The notes under the pieces were generated by a model. It was not told where the DNA came from. It was given only the letters and a program-made list of their open reading frames with translations, and ran no database searches. Position numbers and translations under genes: made by a program. From positions 1 through 22,048 of the IMG/VR virus record IMGVR_UViG_3300028548_006611: 22,048 nt of DNA; one strand, given 5' to 3'. Positions 5,733 through 17,400 of this stretch are shown here, in pieces; positions within the stretch are counted from its first letter, which is position 1, and each line of letters starts with the position of its first letter. The stretch comes from a virus.

Positions 5733-5846
5733 CTTGTTTTACCTTATAGTTATGTTTAAGTTAATCTTTTTAGTGTCCCAATGTTGACACATGATAAATA
5801 TTAATGCAATATGAACAACACTAAAACATAACAAGAAGGACATTTT
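5733..5846. promoter_or_regulatory. Divergent promoter region with operator-like inverted repeats
   Basis: This gap separates the leftward XRE operon from the rightward recombination operon. On the plus strand a perfect -35 TTGACA (5784-5789) precedes a weak -10 CAATAT (5807-5812) at 17-base spacing. GTGTC (5773-5777) and GACAC (5786-5790) form an inverted repeat covering the -35. Larger inverted pairs are TTTTAGTGT (5768-5776) with ACACTAAAA (5818-5826), and GTTATGTTT (5749-5757) with AAACATAAC (5824-5832). The right-hand copies overlap into one block just before AAGGA, the ribosome site of the next gene. The arrangement suggests binding of the neighbouring XRE protein or another phage regulator. 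Confidence 0.65.
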
Positions 5847-6281
5847 ATGGAATGGGAAGAATTAGTTGGCAGTAAAATAGTAGCACCACCTACTGCTGTT
5901 GAGTTGGATGCCGAACTTCAACTTTCGGTTGAAGAGTATTTAAGTATTGAGGTGCAAAGCAAAAATCTCAGTGCAAGAGCTAAGTTGTTGCGTGAGAAAA
6001 TTACAGACGCATTACCTTTAAGAGATGGTGATGAACAGATTGTTAAGACTGCGCTAGGTGATGTGCATATAGAAGGTAAGTCCTCCTTCACTTGCTCTTC
6101 GGTAAAGATGCGAGACATTGTGCTTCGTGAGTATAACGATGCTGATGTGCCAGACTTTGTGAAAACAAAATACTCTGTCACTCGAATTGCTTTCGAGCTT
6201 TTAGATACCGAGACTCAGCACAAGTTTTATGAAGCGGTCACATACAAGCAGGGCCAGCACAAAATAACTGGGAGCTATTAA
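5847..6281 (+). CDS. Hypothetical protein, first gene of the recombination operon, 144 aa
   Basis: The ATG has AAGGA seven bases upstream. The 144-aa product is acidic at the start, with a helical, possibly coiled-coil stretch at about residues 27-55 (LSVEEYLSIEVQSKNLSARA onward), then a mixed strand/helix part ending TYKQGQHKITGSY. No membrane span, cysteine cluster or nucleotide-binding motif is visible. Its stop overlaps the start of the Sak4-like gene by one base (TAATG), so the two are translationally coupled and probably made in similar amounts. Position suggests a recombination accessory or an inhibitor of host nucleases. That is inference only, and I do not recognise the family. Confidence 0.85.
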   Translation: MEWEELVGSKIVAPPTAVELDAELQLSVEEYLSIEVQSKNLSARAKLLREKITDALPLRDGDEQIVKTALGDVHIEGKSSFTCSSVKMRDIVLREYNDADVPDFVKTKYSVTRIAFELLDTETQHKFYEAVTYKQGQHKITGSY

Positions 6282-7063
6282 TGTTTTCACCTAAACGAAC
6301 AAACAATCTTTCGGCTGTACGCCACAACCTTTTGGTTGGTGCGTTTCACGGCTTTGGCAAAACTACTCAGGCAAAATATATGCAAGAGTATTTTGGCAAA
6401 ACGCTAGTGATCGACATGGAGAGCGGTGTTCAATCGCTCACTGATACTGAGTTAGATGTTGTCACAGTCACAAGTTGGGACGGCCCAAACGATCCAGCCA
6501 ATGCCAACTTTTCTTTTAAGGGTTTAATGGAAGAGATAAATAAGCCTGAGTTTGAAAAACTTGGATACAAGTGTCTGTTCATTGATTCGCTTACTGAACT
6601 GAGTGATCTGCTTATGCTTCACATGGAGAAGGAGCATCAAGGAAACAAGAACGGCTTTCAAATTTGGGGAGACTACGCGCGAGTTATGGTCGCTGCAATG
6701 AAGTGGCTCCGAAACTTAAACTATCACGTCACTGTAACTTGTCTTCTCGCTGAAGAGACGGATGATAATGGTGGCGTAACGTATCAACCGCTAGTAAAAG
6801 GAAGCAAAGTAGGTAAACACATTCCAGCTATCTTCGACCATGTATGGTGCGGCAACCGCACAACAAGTACAGGGCCAGATGGCGAGTTAGTTGTTCGTAG
6901 ATTTTTAATTACGGATAACGTCAGGGGATATTTCGGTAAGAGTCGTGATCCATTGCGTTCATTATCTCCGATTGAAGAAACGGGCAACGTCACTGATCTA
7001 TTCAAAAAGATGAATGATGCGGCAGTAGCTCACAATATTAATACTAAAAAACAAGGTAAGTAA
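6281..7063 (+). CDS. Sak4-like RecA-fold ATPase (phage recombination, AAA_24 type)
   Basis: The 260-aa protein has a RecA-type ATPase core. Walker A is GAFHGFGKTT (20-29, K27), followed by VIDMESGVQSL (43-53), typical of Sak4/AAA_24 proteins, and Walker B CLFIDSLTEL (98-107, D102). A conserved-looking WGDY (about 129-132) and VRRFLITDN (about 206-214) follow. Sak4 proteins are small relatives of RecA/RadB that promote single-strand annealing or strand exchange, usually with a partner SSB. Here an SSB-like gene follows two bases later and a Cas4-like exonuclease follows that, which supports the call. It could instead be described only as a P-loop AAA_24 protein. Confidence 0.8.
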   Translation: MFSPKRTNNLSAVRHNLLVGAFHGFGKTTQAKYMQEYFGKTLVIDMESGVQSLTDTELDVVTVTSWDGPNDPANANFSFKGLMEEINKPEFEKLGYKCLFIDSLTELSDLLMLHMEKEHQGNKNGFQIWGDYARVMVAAMKWLRNLNYHVTVTCLLAEETDDNGGVTYQPLVKGSKVGKHIPAIFDHVWCGNRTTSTGPDGELVVRRFLITDNVRGYFGKSRDPLRSLSPIEETGNVTDLFKKMNDAAVAHNINTKKQGK

Positions 7064-7065
7064 TT

Positions 7066-7545
7066 ATGTCATTTAATTTTTCAAGTTTAGACTTAACTGA
7101 AGTCAATCAAGAATCTGGTCGCCGCACACTTGCTGCTGGTGATCACTCTTGCCGTATTAGCGATGTAGAAATCAAGGACACTCGCTCTGGCGGTAAAATG
7201 TTAATCATCGAAATGACAGGTGATGGCGGTCAGAAAGTAAATGATCGTATCAACATCGTGAACAACTCCAAAGAGGCTGTTGAGATAGGCCGCGCTCGAT
7301 TAAAGCACTTGCTAGAAATGGCAGGACATCCTAATCCTAATAAGCCAAGTGATGTGAATTCCATTAAGGGTTTATCAGTTGGCGTTCATGTGGTCGATGG
7401 GGCAGATTGGGCAGATCAAGAGGGCATGATCCGCAAGGGTGGCGGTGAGCCTCGTCGTTCTGCTCCGTATTTTAAAGCGACTGCTAGTGCAATGGCTGCG
7501 ACAGCGAAAGATGATGATGGGTTCGGTGATGGTATTCCATTTTAA
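7066..7545 (+). CDS. SSB-like single-stranded DNA-binding protein (DUF669-type) with SSB tail
   Basis: The 159-aa protein begins MSFNFSSLDLTEV and has a strand-rich middle (HSCRISDVEIKDTRSGGKML, about 27-46) resembling DUF669-type phage proteins, thought to be OB-fold-like and found with annealases. The clearest evidence is the end: a glycine- and lysine-containing linker and then DDDGFGDGIPF, matching the acidic IPF tip by which bacterial SSB recruits partner enzymes. It should coat single-stranded DNA made during replication or by the Cas4-like nuclease and load the Sak4-like ATPase. That role follows from family and neighbours. An intrinsic terminator lies 20 bases after its stop, so it may be made more than the next gene. 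Confidence 0.8.
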   Translation: MSFNFSSLDLTEVNQESGRRTLAAGDHSCRISDVEIKDTRSGGKMLIIEMTGDGGQKVNDRINIVNNSKEAVEIGRARLKHLLEMAGHPNPNKPSDVNSIKGLSVGVHVVDGADWADQEGMIRKGGGEPRRSAPYFKATASAMAATAKDDDGFGDGIPF

Positions 7546-7564
7546 ATATTAGTTAGCTAATAAT

Positions 7565-7587
7565 AAGGGGCGATAAGCCCCTTTTTT
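7565..7587 (+). terminator. Intrinsic terminator after the SSB-like gene
   Basis: The stem AAGGGGC pairs with GCCCCTT (7 bp) around the loop GATAA, followed by a T-run of six. It lies between the SSB-like and Cas4-like genes and only three bases before the ribosome site of the latter. It would lower, but perhaps not abolish, transcription of the exonuclease. Confidence 0.85.
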
Positions 7588-7601
7588 GTAGGAGTTTTTT
7601 G

Positions 7602-8432
7602 ATGAATAGAGTAGTCGATGCAATTGATAATGCTTACGCACAAGAGCCAGAAGAGAAGCCTCGTCAGTATATTGGAGCGAGTTCACTGGGCAATGAATGT
7701 CTAGCGTATCAGAGTTTTAACATGCGAGGATTTCCCAACACGCCAGCCAGACCTAACTTGAAACGAATCTTCCAGTTTGGCCACGCGCTTGAAGATGTTG
7801 TTGTCGCTGACTTGAAGAAGGCAGGGTTTGAAGTGTTAGAGATTGACCCTGATACGGGCAAGCAATTCAAATTTTCCCATTGTGGAGGGCATGTCTCTGG
7901 CCACACTGACGGCAAAATCAAGGTAGATGGCGAATGGTTGATGCTGGAAATAAAAAGTATGAACAAGACAAGCTTCGCAAAGTTCGTTAATCACGGCATT
8001 GCCAAGAGCCACCCAAGTTACAACGTACAGATGCACACTTATATGGCAGTGTTCGATATGGACAAGGCTCTGATGGTGGCGATATGCAAAGACAATTCAC
8101 AGTATCATGCTGAAGTTGTTGAGTTCACGGATGATGTTTGGAATCCAGTTGAAGAAAGGGTTAACAAGGTACTGTCTGGCTCGTGCGAGAGGATCAGTAC
8201 AAGGCCAGAAGATTTTAGATGTAAGATGTGCTTTAAGAAAGATGTCTGCTGGGAAACACCAGATGCTCCTACCATTCCCAAGACTTCGGCTACCTGTAGA
8301 TTCGGTGAGCCTGATCAAGAGAAGGGAGGATTCTTTTGTGATCGCTGCTCGACTCGCGGTGAGTGTTGCAGCGAAAAAGAGTGGAGGAGATTCAACTCCA
8401 TCCACATCGACATCGGTGGTTTAATTGATTAG
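7602..8432 (+). CDS. Cas4-like PD-(D/E)XK exonuclease with cysteine clusters
   Basis: The ATG at 7602 has AGGAG seven bases upstream; the TTG at 7599 is not needed. The 276-aa protein has the Cas4/RecB nuclease order: SSLGNEC (28-33), GHALED (60-65), HTDGKI with D103, MLEIKS with E116 and K118, and YNVQMHTY (140-147) with Q143. C33 plus C207-x2-C210-x5-C216 matches the four-cysteine iron-sulphur pattern of Cas4 and AddB nucleases. A further cluster (C232, C246, C249, C255, C256) follows and is unusual, suggesting an added metal-binding module. It would resect DNA ends to give single strands for the Sak4-like/SSB-like pair. Its stop overlaps that of the giant gene on the other strand. Confidence 0.85.
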   Translation: MNRVVDAIDNAYAQEPEEKPRQYIGASSLGNECLAYQSFNMRGFPNTPARPNLKRIFQFGHALEDVVVADLKKAGFEVLEIDPDTGKQFKFSHCGGHVSGHTDGKIKVDGEWLMLEIKSMNKTSFAKFVNHGIAKSHPSYNVQMHTYMAVFDMDKALMVAICKDNSQYHAEVVEFTDDVWNPVEERVNKVLSGSCERISTRPEDFRCKMCFKKDVCWETPDAPTIPKTSATCRFGEPDQEKGGFFCDRCSTRGECCSEKEWRRFNSIHIDIGGLID

Positions 8433-11400
8433 CGACTTGCTTCGCCAGCCAAATAATCCACTGCGTCTTCTTTGATTTGACGATTCTGACCGATTAGCGG
8501 TATGCGGCCAATAACTTCTCGCCACGCTTGTCGCTCTTTCGAGTTTGAATCATCATTTTTATCTACAGCTCCAGCTCCTATGTTAACGAGAGTTCCAAAG
8601 ACTGATCCGTAAGTTGGGCCAAGGAACGTAGATGCGATACGATTATTTCCGTATGCACCATTATCAATCTGCTCGGCTGACTGATGGAACAAATCCGCGA
8701 GAAGACCGAAGCCACCTGCGTACATGAATCCTTCAACGTATCGTCCAGCGAGAGCGTCCATCTCTGCACTTTCAAATACTGGATCATCCTCGTCAGCACC
8801 AAAGGTCTCTAAGAACTTATTAGCAGATCGTTCTCTACGCTTATACTCGCCACCTTCCTCGCCACCTTTCGCAGTTGCAGCCTCACGAACACTTAACACC
8901 TGCTCTCCGAAGATTGGGGCTAAGGTTAATAACATTGCTGCTGGGGCTAAGTTAACTGGCTCACCTTTGGTTAGCATTGGCTTGCCCACTTCATCCCATA
9001 TTGCTCGACGAGCAAGACGGCCCATCATAAGAGGGAATGATTTGAACTGGAACAAGACTGATCCTAATGGAGACTGCCAGATTAGAGGAATGTCGTTTCC
9101 GTTAGGAGCGAACACTGCCTCGTTAGTCATGCGGTGAATTGCTTCGCGTACTTGATCATTCTCTAGCAACTTCATGTTGTCGAGAGATTCAGAACCACGC
9201 TCTGCAAAGTGACCTAAGCCTACGCGAGCAAGGAAGCGTTTAGCCCTACGGAAGTCTGCACTTTGCATTGCAAGGTTAGTTCCATCTCCCTTCATATCTC
9301 GTATAGCAATGCGCTGCTCTGCCTTGATTGCTTCGTATGCGGTTGAAGCTGCGTAATCACGCATGTACTCCGTCCACTGGTTCAGTCCGATGCCTGAGAA
9401 GAAAGCGTTTGACAGCTTATCTCCTTCACCACCTGACATGTGAACCAGCTTATTGTGTGCAATGGAAGCCATGCCAGCACCCACATTGCGAATTGCTTCA
9501 CGATAGTCGGGGTCTAAGTTAACCTTTTTCAATCCTTTCATGGCTGAAGGTAGACTGCCAGAACGAATTACAGGGAGAACCAAGTCCGTCATGGATGTGA
9601 TGACAGTGTACGAGAGTAGCGAGACACTGTTAAACATACGAGCACCCTTTGATGCTGATCTCGCAGTCTCGTTATACGTTCCTCCACGAGAAGGAGAGCG
9701 TCCTCTGAGAGTATCGAACATACCAAAGGCATGTTTGTAATCTGTCGTTGTGCTGGAGGTTTTACCACCCGTTTCCGAAAGGGCAGTCAGTATTGCATCT
9801 ATTCGACGCTCAAGAGCTGGTTGCCTTTTCATAGCCTGAGAAAGAAGGAACTCTTTCGCGGCTGGCTGGCCGTCAGACTCCATGATAGACATGGCTTGAT
9901 TCAACAACTGGGTTCCATGAGCATCACTTCGAGCGATAGGCATCATTAAGCTGCGCTCAAACTCGGTCACTGTCTCGCCGTCAATAGACTCTACTGCTCG
10001 CCGATAAACCTTGCCAGACTTTAAGAGTTTAGCTGCGCCTTTAATGCCGTTCTCATGCGCTTCCATATAGTCATAGAATGCGTGAGACTCAATACCAAAG
10101 TCCTCTGTTATAAGAACTCTGCGCGATGATTCATTGAAATACTTAGTTGCTAAACCTCCTAAGTCGTTAACCAAGTAGCCTTCAAGATCGTCAAGGTGAT
10201 CTGGAAATTCATCAAGACGAATCACACGACTAAAATCAAAATGATCTGACTGTGATTCTGTCTGATTGTTTGGGCGAGAGGGGATGTAAACACCATCATC
10301 GTTAGTTAAGCGAGTCATCATCTTTGTTGCTCGCTCTGTTGCTAGATCATCGGCTAAATCCTCGCCTCTGTTCCTCGCCTCTGATTTAAAATACGATGCC
10401 ATTGACTTAGTAAATGCTGCGCGTGTTTCAGCATTTCGGTTGATCACATTAATGTCCCACACCTGCGGTATGTAGTTTTTAATGTTGCCAATAAATAAGC
10501 CTTGGCTACGCATTTCTTCTAGCTCTGACTTGAACTGCTTGCGAAGCATATCGTAAAGCTTTCGCTCATCACCACGAAGAAGCTGTTCTTGTTTGCTTCC
10601 AGCAGGTCGCCGCATTGCCTTCAATACTCTGGCTTCGCTGACGCTAGGCTTGTAGCCCCACTGATTAACACGATCCAAATAGCGACGACCTGCACCTTTT
10701 TCTGTTCCACTGATGTCTTGGATCAACTTTAAGATAGGCATCACTTTCTTGCCCACTCGTGATCCATGCTTCTCGTAGTGGCCCACGCCCTCTTCTGGCT
10801 TAATAAGATTGCCGAGCCATCTCATGCCGCTAGTCCTGATCTGGACAGAGTTTTCAGCAAGCAGAGCGTCGAACATTCCTTTTACATTGCCAGCTAACTT
10901 CTTGCCTTGCTCGCCATTACCAATAAATCCTCTGGTCATTTGAGAGATAACATCTGCGCTTGATCCGTTGCTGCCATTCTTCTCAATCATAGAGCCAATG
11001 TGCTTGGCGACAATGGATGGGTCAAGAGACACTGGGGCTTGTTCTTCAGCAGCATTAATTACCATTTCTCCTACAATCGTACTAAGAGTTTGGGTTTCTT
11101 CTAGCCTTGGAACGCTTTCAGGATTAACGAAGTCAGGGTCATTAATGCGCTTAACCTTTTCAGGTACGAGCAATGCCATAAATTCTTCGCCACTATCGCT
11201 AGTAAGCTTAACTCCTTTAAAGTTTAAATCTTTTAAGGCTCTGGGGATTGAGGTGCTAGAGCCTGCAACAGATTGTAAAACCTCAAAGGCATTAGCTGCT
11301 GAGTCAGCGTCATCTATCTTTTGCGAGAGAGTGCGATAAGCAGATTCTTTTATTGAAGGAGTAATGAGGGTAAGAATATCTTTAAACAGTCCTCGATTAT

Positions 11401-14400
11401 TCTCGTCAAGTGGCGTGGTTGACGAGAAGCTAATAACTTCTTCTCGCGTAACACTAGATACAACTACTGAGCTGTGTTCTACAGGGGCAACGCCAAGTCT
11501 TGTTTGAAACATATCTACAATCTCACCGATTGCGTCATTGCTGTTTTCAATCTGATCAATGCTTTGCTCATAGGCCATGCTATTTCTTTCAGCTTTGTCA
11601 GATAATGAGGGATCATCAACTGCATTTTTGAAGCGAATAGCTTGGTCGATATACGCATGGCGTTGGGAGATAAAGGCTTCTAACTTGCGAAGCTCTCCAA
11701 GAGCATAATCTGACATTGATTTTGGGTCTTGGTCATTACGAACAGCCACACGACTTGCTGCATCAGCAATATCTTTTTTGTTATAAGAATCTGCTTTGAA
11801 GTCTTGGTTGGTAAATACCTTATTGGCAGTTCCATGAGACTCAGCAACGTAGATTGCCCCGTCAAGCTTCTGGCTTCCCGTAAAGTTATTAGGTAATAGC
11901 TTGCCAGATGAGCCACCAGTATTCGAGTAATAGAAAGGCTTGATACGGCCTCTAGCACCTGAGATTGATCCAGACACAAAGCCACTGAGCCTTCTAACAC
12001 CTTCCTCTGGCATGTCATTGATTGCTTGTTGTGCAAAGTCATTGAGGTATTGAGAAGGAACATGATGATTGGAAATATTACCTAAGATGTTTTCCCTCTT
12101 GATTAGATTGCCAGAGAAGGTGAGCCTCCTAAACATTTGCTTCACGTCATTACGGCCAATTAAGCCGTTCAATCCGTAGGCTACATACTCAGAGAGGAGG
12201 TCTGCATATTGACCTAGCTTTCCTTTCATTTCTAGCATGTCGGCTTCTAAACCACCACCACCTTCTTGGCTGTAGTCCATCTTAGATGAAGTAATGTCCG
12301 CTTTAGAGACACGATTAGCAAGGTAGTTGGCCCACGATTCAACAAACCATTCTTCAGCACGATCCTCCATAGAGGAGTTCGTGTATCGTCCTGCAAAATC
12401 AACAGCAACAGGGTCTTCTGCTTTAACGGCTAACTTAAACGCATCCCTGATAACCAAAAGATTTTCTTCTGGAAGGGCGCGTTTGAATATATGACCAATC
12501 TCGTGCATCAAAGCCTTTGGGTCAGAATCCTCACGATTAAGCCCAACGACAATCCTACGAAAATCTGAGCGAAGCCCACCAAATTTAGCGGTAGATAAGT
12601 CTTTTACCACACCATCGACTTCTGAATAGTTCTCGCCAGTTATCTTGCCTAGCGTGTGAGTATCAAGAAGAGGAATGTCATCAACAATGCCACGAGTAGA
12701 AGCGTTGATTAGACCATACATACGCTGGAACATAAGACGCATGTTTGCTTGAACTTCAGGATCACGATGAGTCATCATCTTCGCAGAGTCTCGTATAGAC
12801 AAGGGTGCATCAATCCAGATTCCCTCACCATCCACCTTTCCAATGCTCTCCATTTCAATTGCAGAAGATACTTGTGATGAATTGATAGAGTCTTTGCCAG
12901 ATAGAGAATGGATTGATTCTGTTTCGGAGCGGCGATGAGCCTCGTAATACAAGCCTTCTAAAGTTTCCTTATCTCCAGAATCGAGTGCTTCTTGGTGCTT
13001 GTTAGCAAGCTCCTTTTTGTTTAGCGAGATAAAATTAACATTACTAGCATTGCTAGATGCTGGTGAGGTGTTGCTATTTTTGTTACGACTGCTATAAGCA
13101 TTTTTTACAAGCCTTCCAAGCGGAGTCACAGGCTTTCTGCCTGTGAAATGCTCCTGCTTCAAGGCTTTGTCAGAAGGTAATGCTATTGCATAATTCTCTT
13201 TTGAAAGCCTGTAATACTTATCCGTAAGCAGCTCGGCAACCTGATCAATCATGTCCCTGTTGTCTTGGATCAGTGCAGTAATCTCTTTGGCAGCAGAACT
13301 CACGTCCGTAGGCTCTGCGTGAATCTTATAAAATCCTAACTCTGTCTCAAAGTCGTCAACCTCTAGCGTGTTGCCTTCCATAAAGATGTAGACTTCGTTT
13401 ATTTTTTCTACTAAATCCATGCCTTGTGATGAATCTACACCAGCACTTTCAGCAGCAGTATCTATAAACTCAATCTGCTTATCGGTCAGCTCCCTACCTG
13501 CATCATAATCTTCTATGATTTTCTGGAACTCATCATAATCAAACTTCTCGTCTGGCTGGGCTGCTTGATTCGATTCTCCAGCGAGATACTTAGAGTAGAT
13601 AGCGTTAATGTCTTTGGCTAAAACTCTTAACTTCTTCGAGTATCCTGCCTTAGATACAACAGTAAATGCTCCCGTCTTATTTGTATCAGCAGGGCCAATA
13701 ATGGGATCGCTATTCTGTCCTAACGCACTAAGAACGCGAGACTCGCCACGAGTTATAGAGAGAGAATTTAGAAAGCGAGATAAGTTACGAGCATCAAAGA
13801 TTACATCGAAGGGCTTCTCGCCTGCTGGGGTTCCATTCTCGCTGATATGTGGCGAGAAAGTCTTCCATACTTTAGTAAGCTCGGAGGTTCTTATTCTAAG
13901 GTAGCTTTGAATTGTGCTTTCTGCATCCAGAACACGCTGCGGTGGAGCATCGGGATCAAATACCTCAACGACCTTTCTCGCTTGGCGAGTAGCGGCAGTA
14001 TCTTCTGGGTACAGGCGAGCAAAGATAGCGTCCAACTTAGGATTGCCAGACTCTTTGCCTTGCATCTTCTTGAATACGCCCTCTATAAATTTAGCCATCC
14101 TGCGCCACATGGTATTTACTTCTACATCTCCGTGGCGAGCGTTCAAGGCCCACTTCTCGAAGGCGTTAGCGAAAAATTCCGCTTGCGTAACTCCTGTTGA
14201 AGTTGACATCTTATTATCAGTTAAGAACTTTGCACCTAAATCTTCTTCCGCATATCCAGTAGCCTTGGCTAGTTTATCAGCATCAAGTTTTCCATCAGTG
14301 TAAAGGGAAGTTTTTAGTTCGTTCCAAAACTCCATTCTCATTTTTGGAGTCATGGCATTGTTATACGACCAGTGGCCTACTTCATGCACTAAAGAAGTGA

Positions 14401-17400
14401 ATGAAGGAAAATGATTAACTTGTGCTTCTGGCTTTAGCAATATGTCACTTGTCCCACTAGCTCCGTACCTATGCGCCCCACCACGATTACCGCGTTCCAT
14501 CAACATTGTTGGCGCACCATCCTTGGGATTGAACTGGTCTACTGCGCCAGTGACCCGAAGGAAAAGTTTTTCAACTGCATCGTAATTTTCTTTACCTATC
14601 GCATCCAATAATACTTCAGCTTGTATTTTAGCGTCAGGCTCAAATCCAGCCATGATGTTACGAGCTTCCCTTATTGTCTCTCGTCTTGTCTGTGTCTCGA
14701 ATCCAACGCCATTAGGAAAATATTTATCCTGAATTCTTAAAAGTTCCATCGCCTCCTGTACTGAATCATCAAAACCTGTCCCATTTGGAAGGAACTTTAC
14801 TTGGGTATCCAGTTTAGTTAACGCCATATTAACGTCTGCCATATCGTGTACTAACTTCTTTTTGTTTGGCTTCTTACCCTGAGATTTAAACAATGAATCC
14901 CTTAAAAACTTAATATCTTCAGGCTCCATAACGTCTTCTGGCATGATTTTTTGTAAGTCCTTCATGTTGGGAGCTACATCAGTAAATAATCGCTTGATCG
15001 GTTGCTCAGACACCTCTTGAAATAAATCAATAACCAAGTTCTTGTTCAAGGCACTAACCCTTGGCGAACCTTCAGGAACCATACCAACTAGCCATTGCTC
15101 ATCAGAAGCTTTTCCTAGTAATTGGTTAACTCCTCCACCATTCTCCAACTGCTTGTCGGTGATAACTCGAATCTCAGTGCCAGCCCCATTAAGGGCAGCG
15201 AGGCGATAGCCTTTAGGTAAGACAACCTCGTCTAAATTTTGAGTAAACTTTGGAGCTGACTTTGGAGCTGTCGCAGATGTAGTGGTTTGGGGAGAGTCAT
15301 CAATGGGATTGATAGTGTATCTTGATCCACCTTTTTTGCCGTTCAGTTCTTGCTGAAGAAGGAATCGAGAAACGATAAAGTTGCGAAGCTTAAAGCGTTT
15401 TGGCTCATCTGTAGTCTTTCCTTGCTTACCCCTTGGACGAGAGACACCTTTCGAGTCGTAGTATTCTTTAACGAGTCGATCAAATCCCTGACCTAAAAGT
15501 TTTTTAGGGTCGCGGAAATCATCTACGTTAATATGCTGGCCTATGTCGTAAGTGTCTCTCTGGTCTGTCCTTAGTAAGCCTTCATTTTGAAGAAGCTCAA
15601 TAGGACTTTGATAAACTTTTCCGTTGGTATGAGACATATAAACAATCTGGCCAGCAGGAATAGAGTTGTATATTCTGCCATCCTTACCTGTACGAGAATT
15701 GCTTGGGTATCCTTCGGTTAGAACAAATTTAGCGCGAATGCTATTAGCGGCTATAAAAGCTACGGGTTTCTTTAACTTTAGTGCCAGAGCGTTTGCATTG
15801 TCGCGGCTCATTACATCTTCTATCTGTAATACCTTAGCCCTGTTCTCTAGTAATTCTCCCGATAAGGCTTTTTTAATGTAAGCTTCTGATGCTTTCTTAC
15901 TTGGCCCAATGTTAGTGAACATCTCCCAGTGATCTAGTGATGCACCACGAATCTGATATTGCTCACGAAGCATTTGTCGTGCATCTTTCTTCCAGCCTGC
16001 AACTCTGGCTTTTAGAAGGTCATCAAAGAATGACACTTTGTTGGCCTGACTATCCCAGTAGGTTGAGAATTTTTTGTCAGTCTTTAATTTTGCTGCAACG
16101 CGACTCTTGCGCTCGGCAACATAGTTAGCGATAAATTCTTTTTCAAAGTTAGAATCTATGGTGCTAGCGTCAGTCTGAGAGCCAAGCCTATTGACCTCAA
16201 AGTCCTCTGTCTCTAAACCTTCTTTTATTTTTTTGTATTCTTGGAATAGTTTTTTAGAGTCAGCACTGCCCTTACCGAAGACATCACCAATGATCTGCTT
16301 CATTAACTTTTGGTCAGAAAGCACAAACTCTGCGCCCGATTCAACGATAGAGGTGAACAGTGTCGCTAAAGTTTTTGACGTTTCTGGATCACCCTGAGAT
16401 TCAACCATGTCTACCAGAGTTTTAGGAAGCTCAAACGTCTTGTCAGACTCGATTTCTATTGCCTCTTTGATCTCTTGAAGCACCTGATCTTCATTCGCTT
16501 TTTCGGCTTTTACTTCTGGCGTGACCTCTGGAGCTTCCATCTCCTCTTTGATTAGTCTTCCTACTTCTGGATTAGCAGCAGACTTTGGCACTTCCTTCGC
16601 AACTTTATCCGCTTTAGGGACTGATACTTCGGTCTCTATCTCTTGTAATCTTTCTTCTATTCTGGCGAGTTTTTGTGGAAGAGGTAGCTTTGAGCTTTCT
16701 TTAAAGTTTGGGTCTATACGCTTTAATATTTCTTTAGCGATTTTGTTTTTTTCTTTTGCATCAAGATTTTTTGTATTAAGGTTCTCATCTTGCATTACTG
16801 CTTTAGCGACCTTCTCGCCTTTAGCACCAAACGCTTTTTTAGAACTAGCGACTTCCTCTCCTTTCTTTTTACCTTGTGTTGCAATTTCTATTGTTCTTTC
16901 TAGCTCGTCAAAGGACTCTCTTATCGCCTTGATAATTGGAGCAGTGTCTTCGCCTTCGATCTCTAAAACAGATTTTTTGATTGCGTCATCAGGGGCTTGA
17001 TCAACCACGACTTGTTCTGCTGGCTTCTCTGGAGTGGCTAAAACTTCTTCGTTAACTTCAGGGTCAGTTCTAGCAATCTTTACTTCTTCGTTTACAATCT
17101 TTACTTCTTCGGCTTCTTGTTCGGGAGACTTAACTTGAGTGTCAGCTTGTACTGGTTTTGTGTCAGGTGTAGCTTCTACCTTTGGAACAATTGATGGGAC
17201 ATCAAATACTGGCTCTTGAGCTTCTGCTTCGTTTTTCTTAGCGTCAGCTTTGGCTTCTGCCGCAGCTTGTCGCTGGGCTTTCTTAAAGGCTAACAATCCA
17301 TCGGCGTAACTGTCGCCTTCTTTTAAATTTTGATATATGCCAAAGCCAATCTTATAGGCTCTTTTCGCCTGATTAGACTCTGCCGCAAGGCGAGCAATCC

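Noticed and set aside
5502-5846. Lysogeny module
   Set aside because: An XRE regulator and operators are present, but no integrase, excisionase or attachment site is visible in the window.
7066-8432. CRISPR-Cas adaptation locus because of the Cas4-like gene
   Set aside because: No cas1, cas2 or repeat array; the neighbours are phage recombination genes.
16521-17000. Plus-strand 159-aa ORF opposite the giant gene, and other long plus-strand ORFs there
   Set aside because: Low-complexity Ser/Leu-rich products typical of antisense shadows, no ribosome sites, and a fully coding gene opposite.
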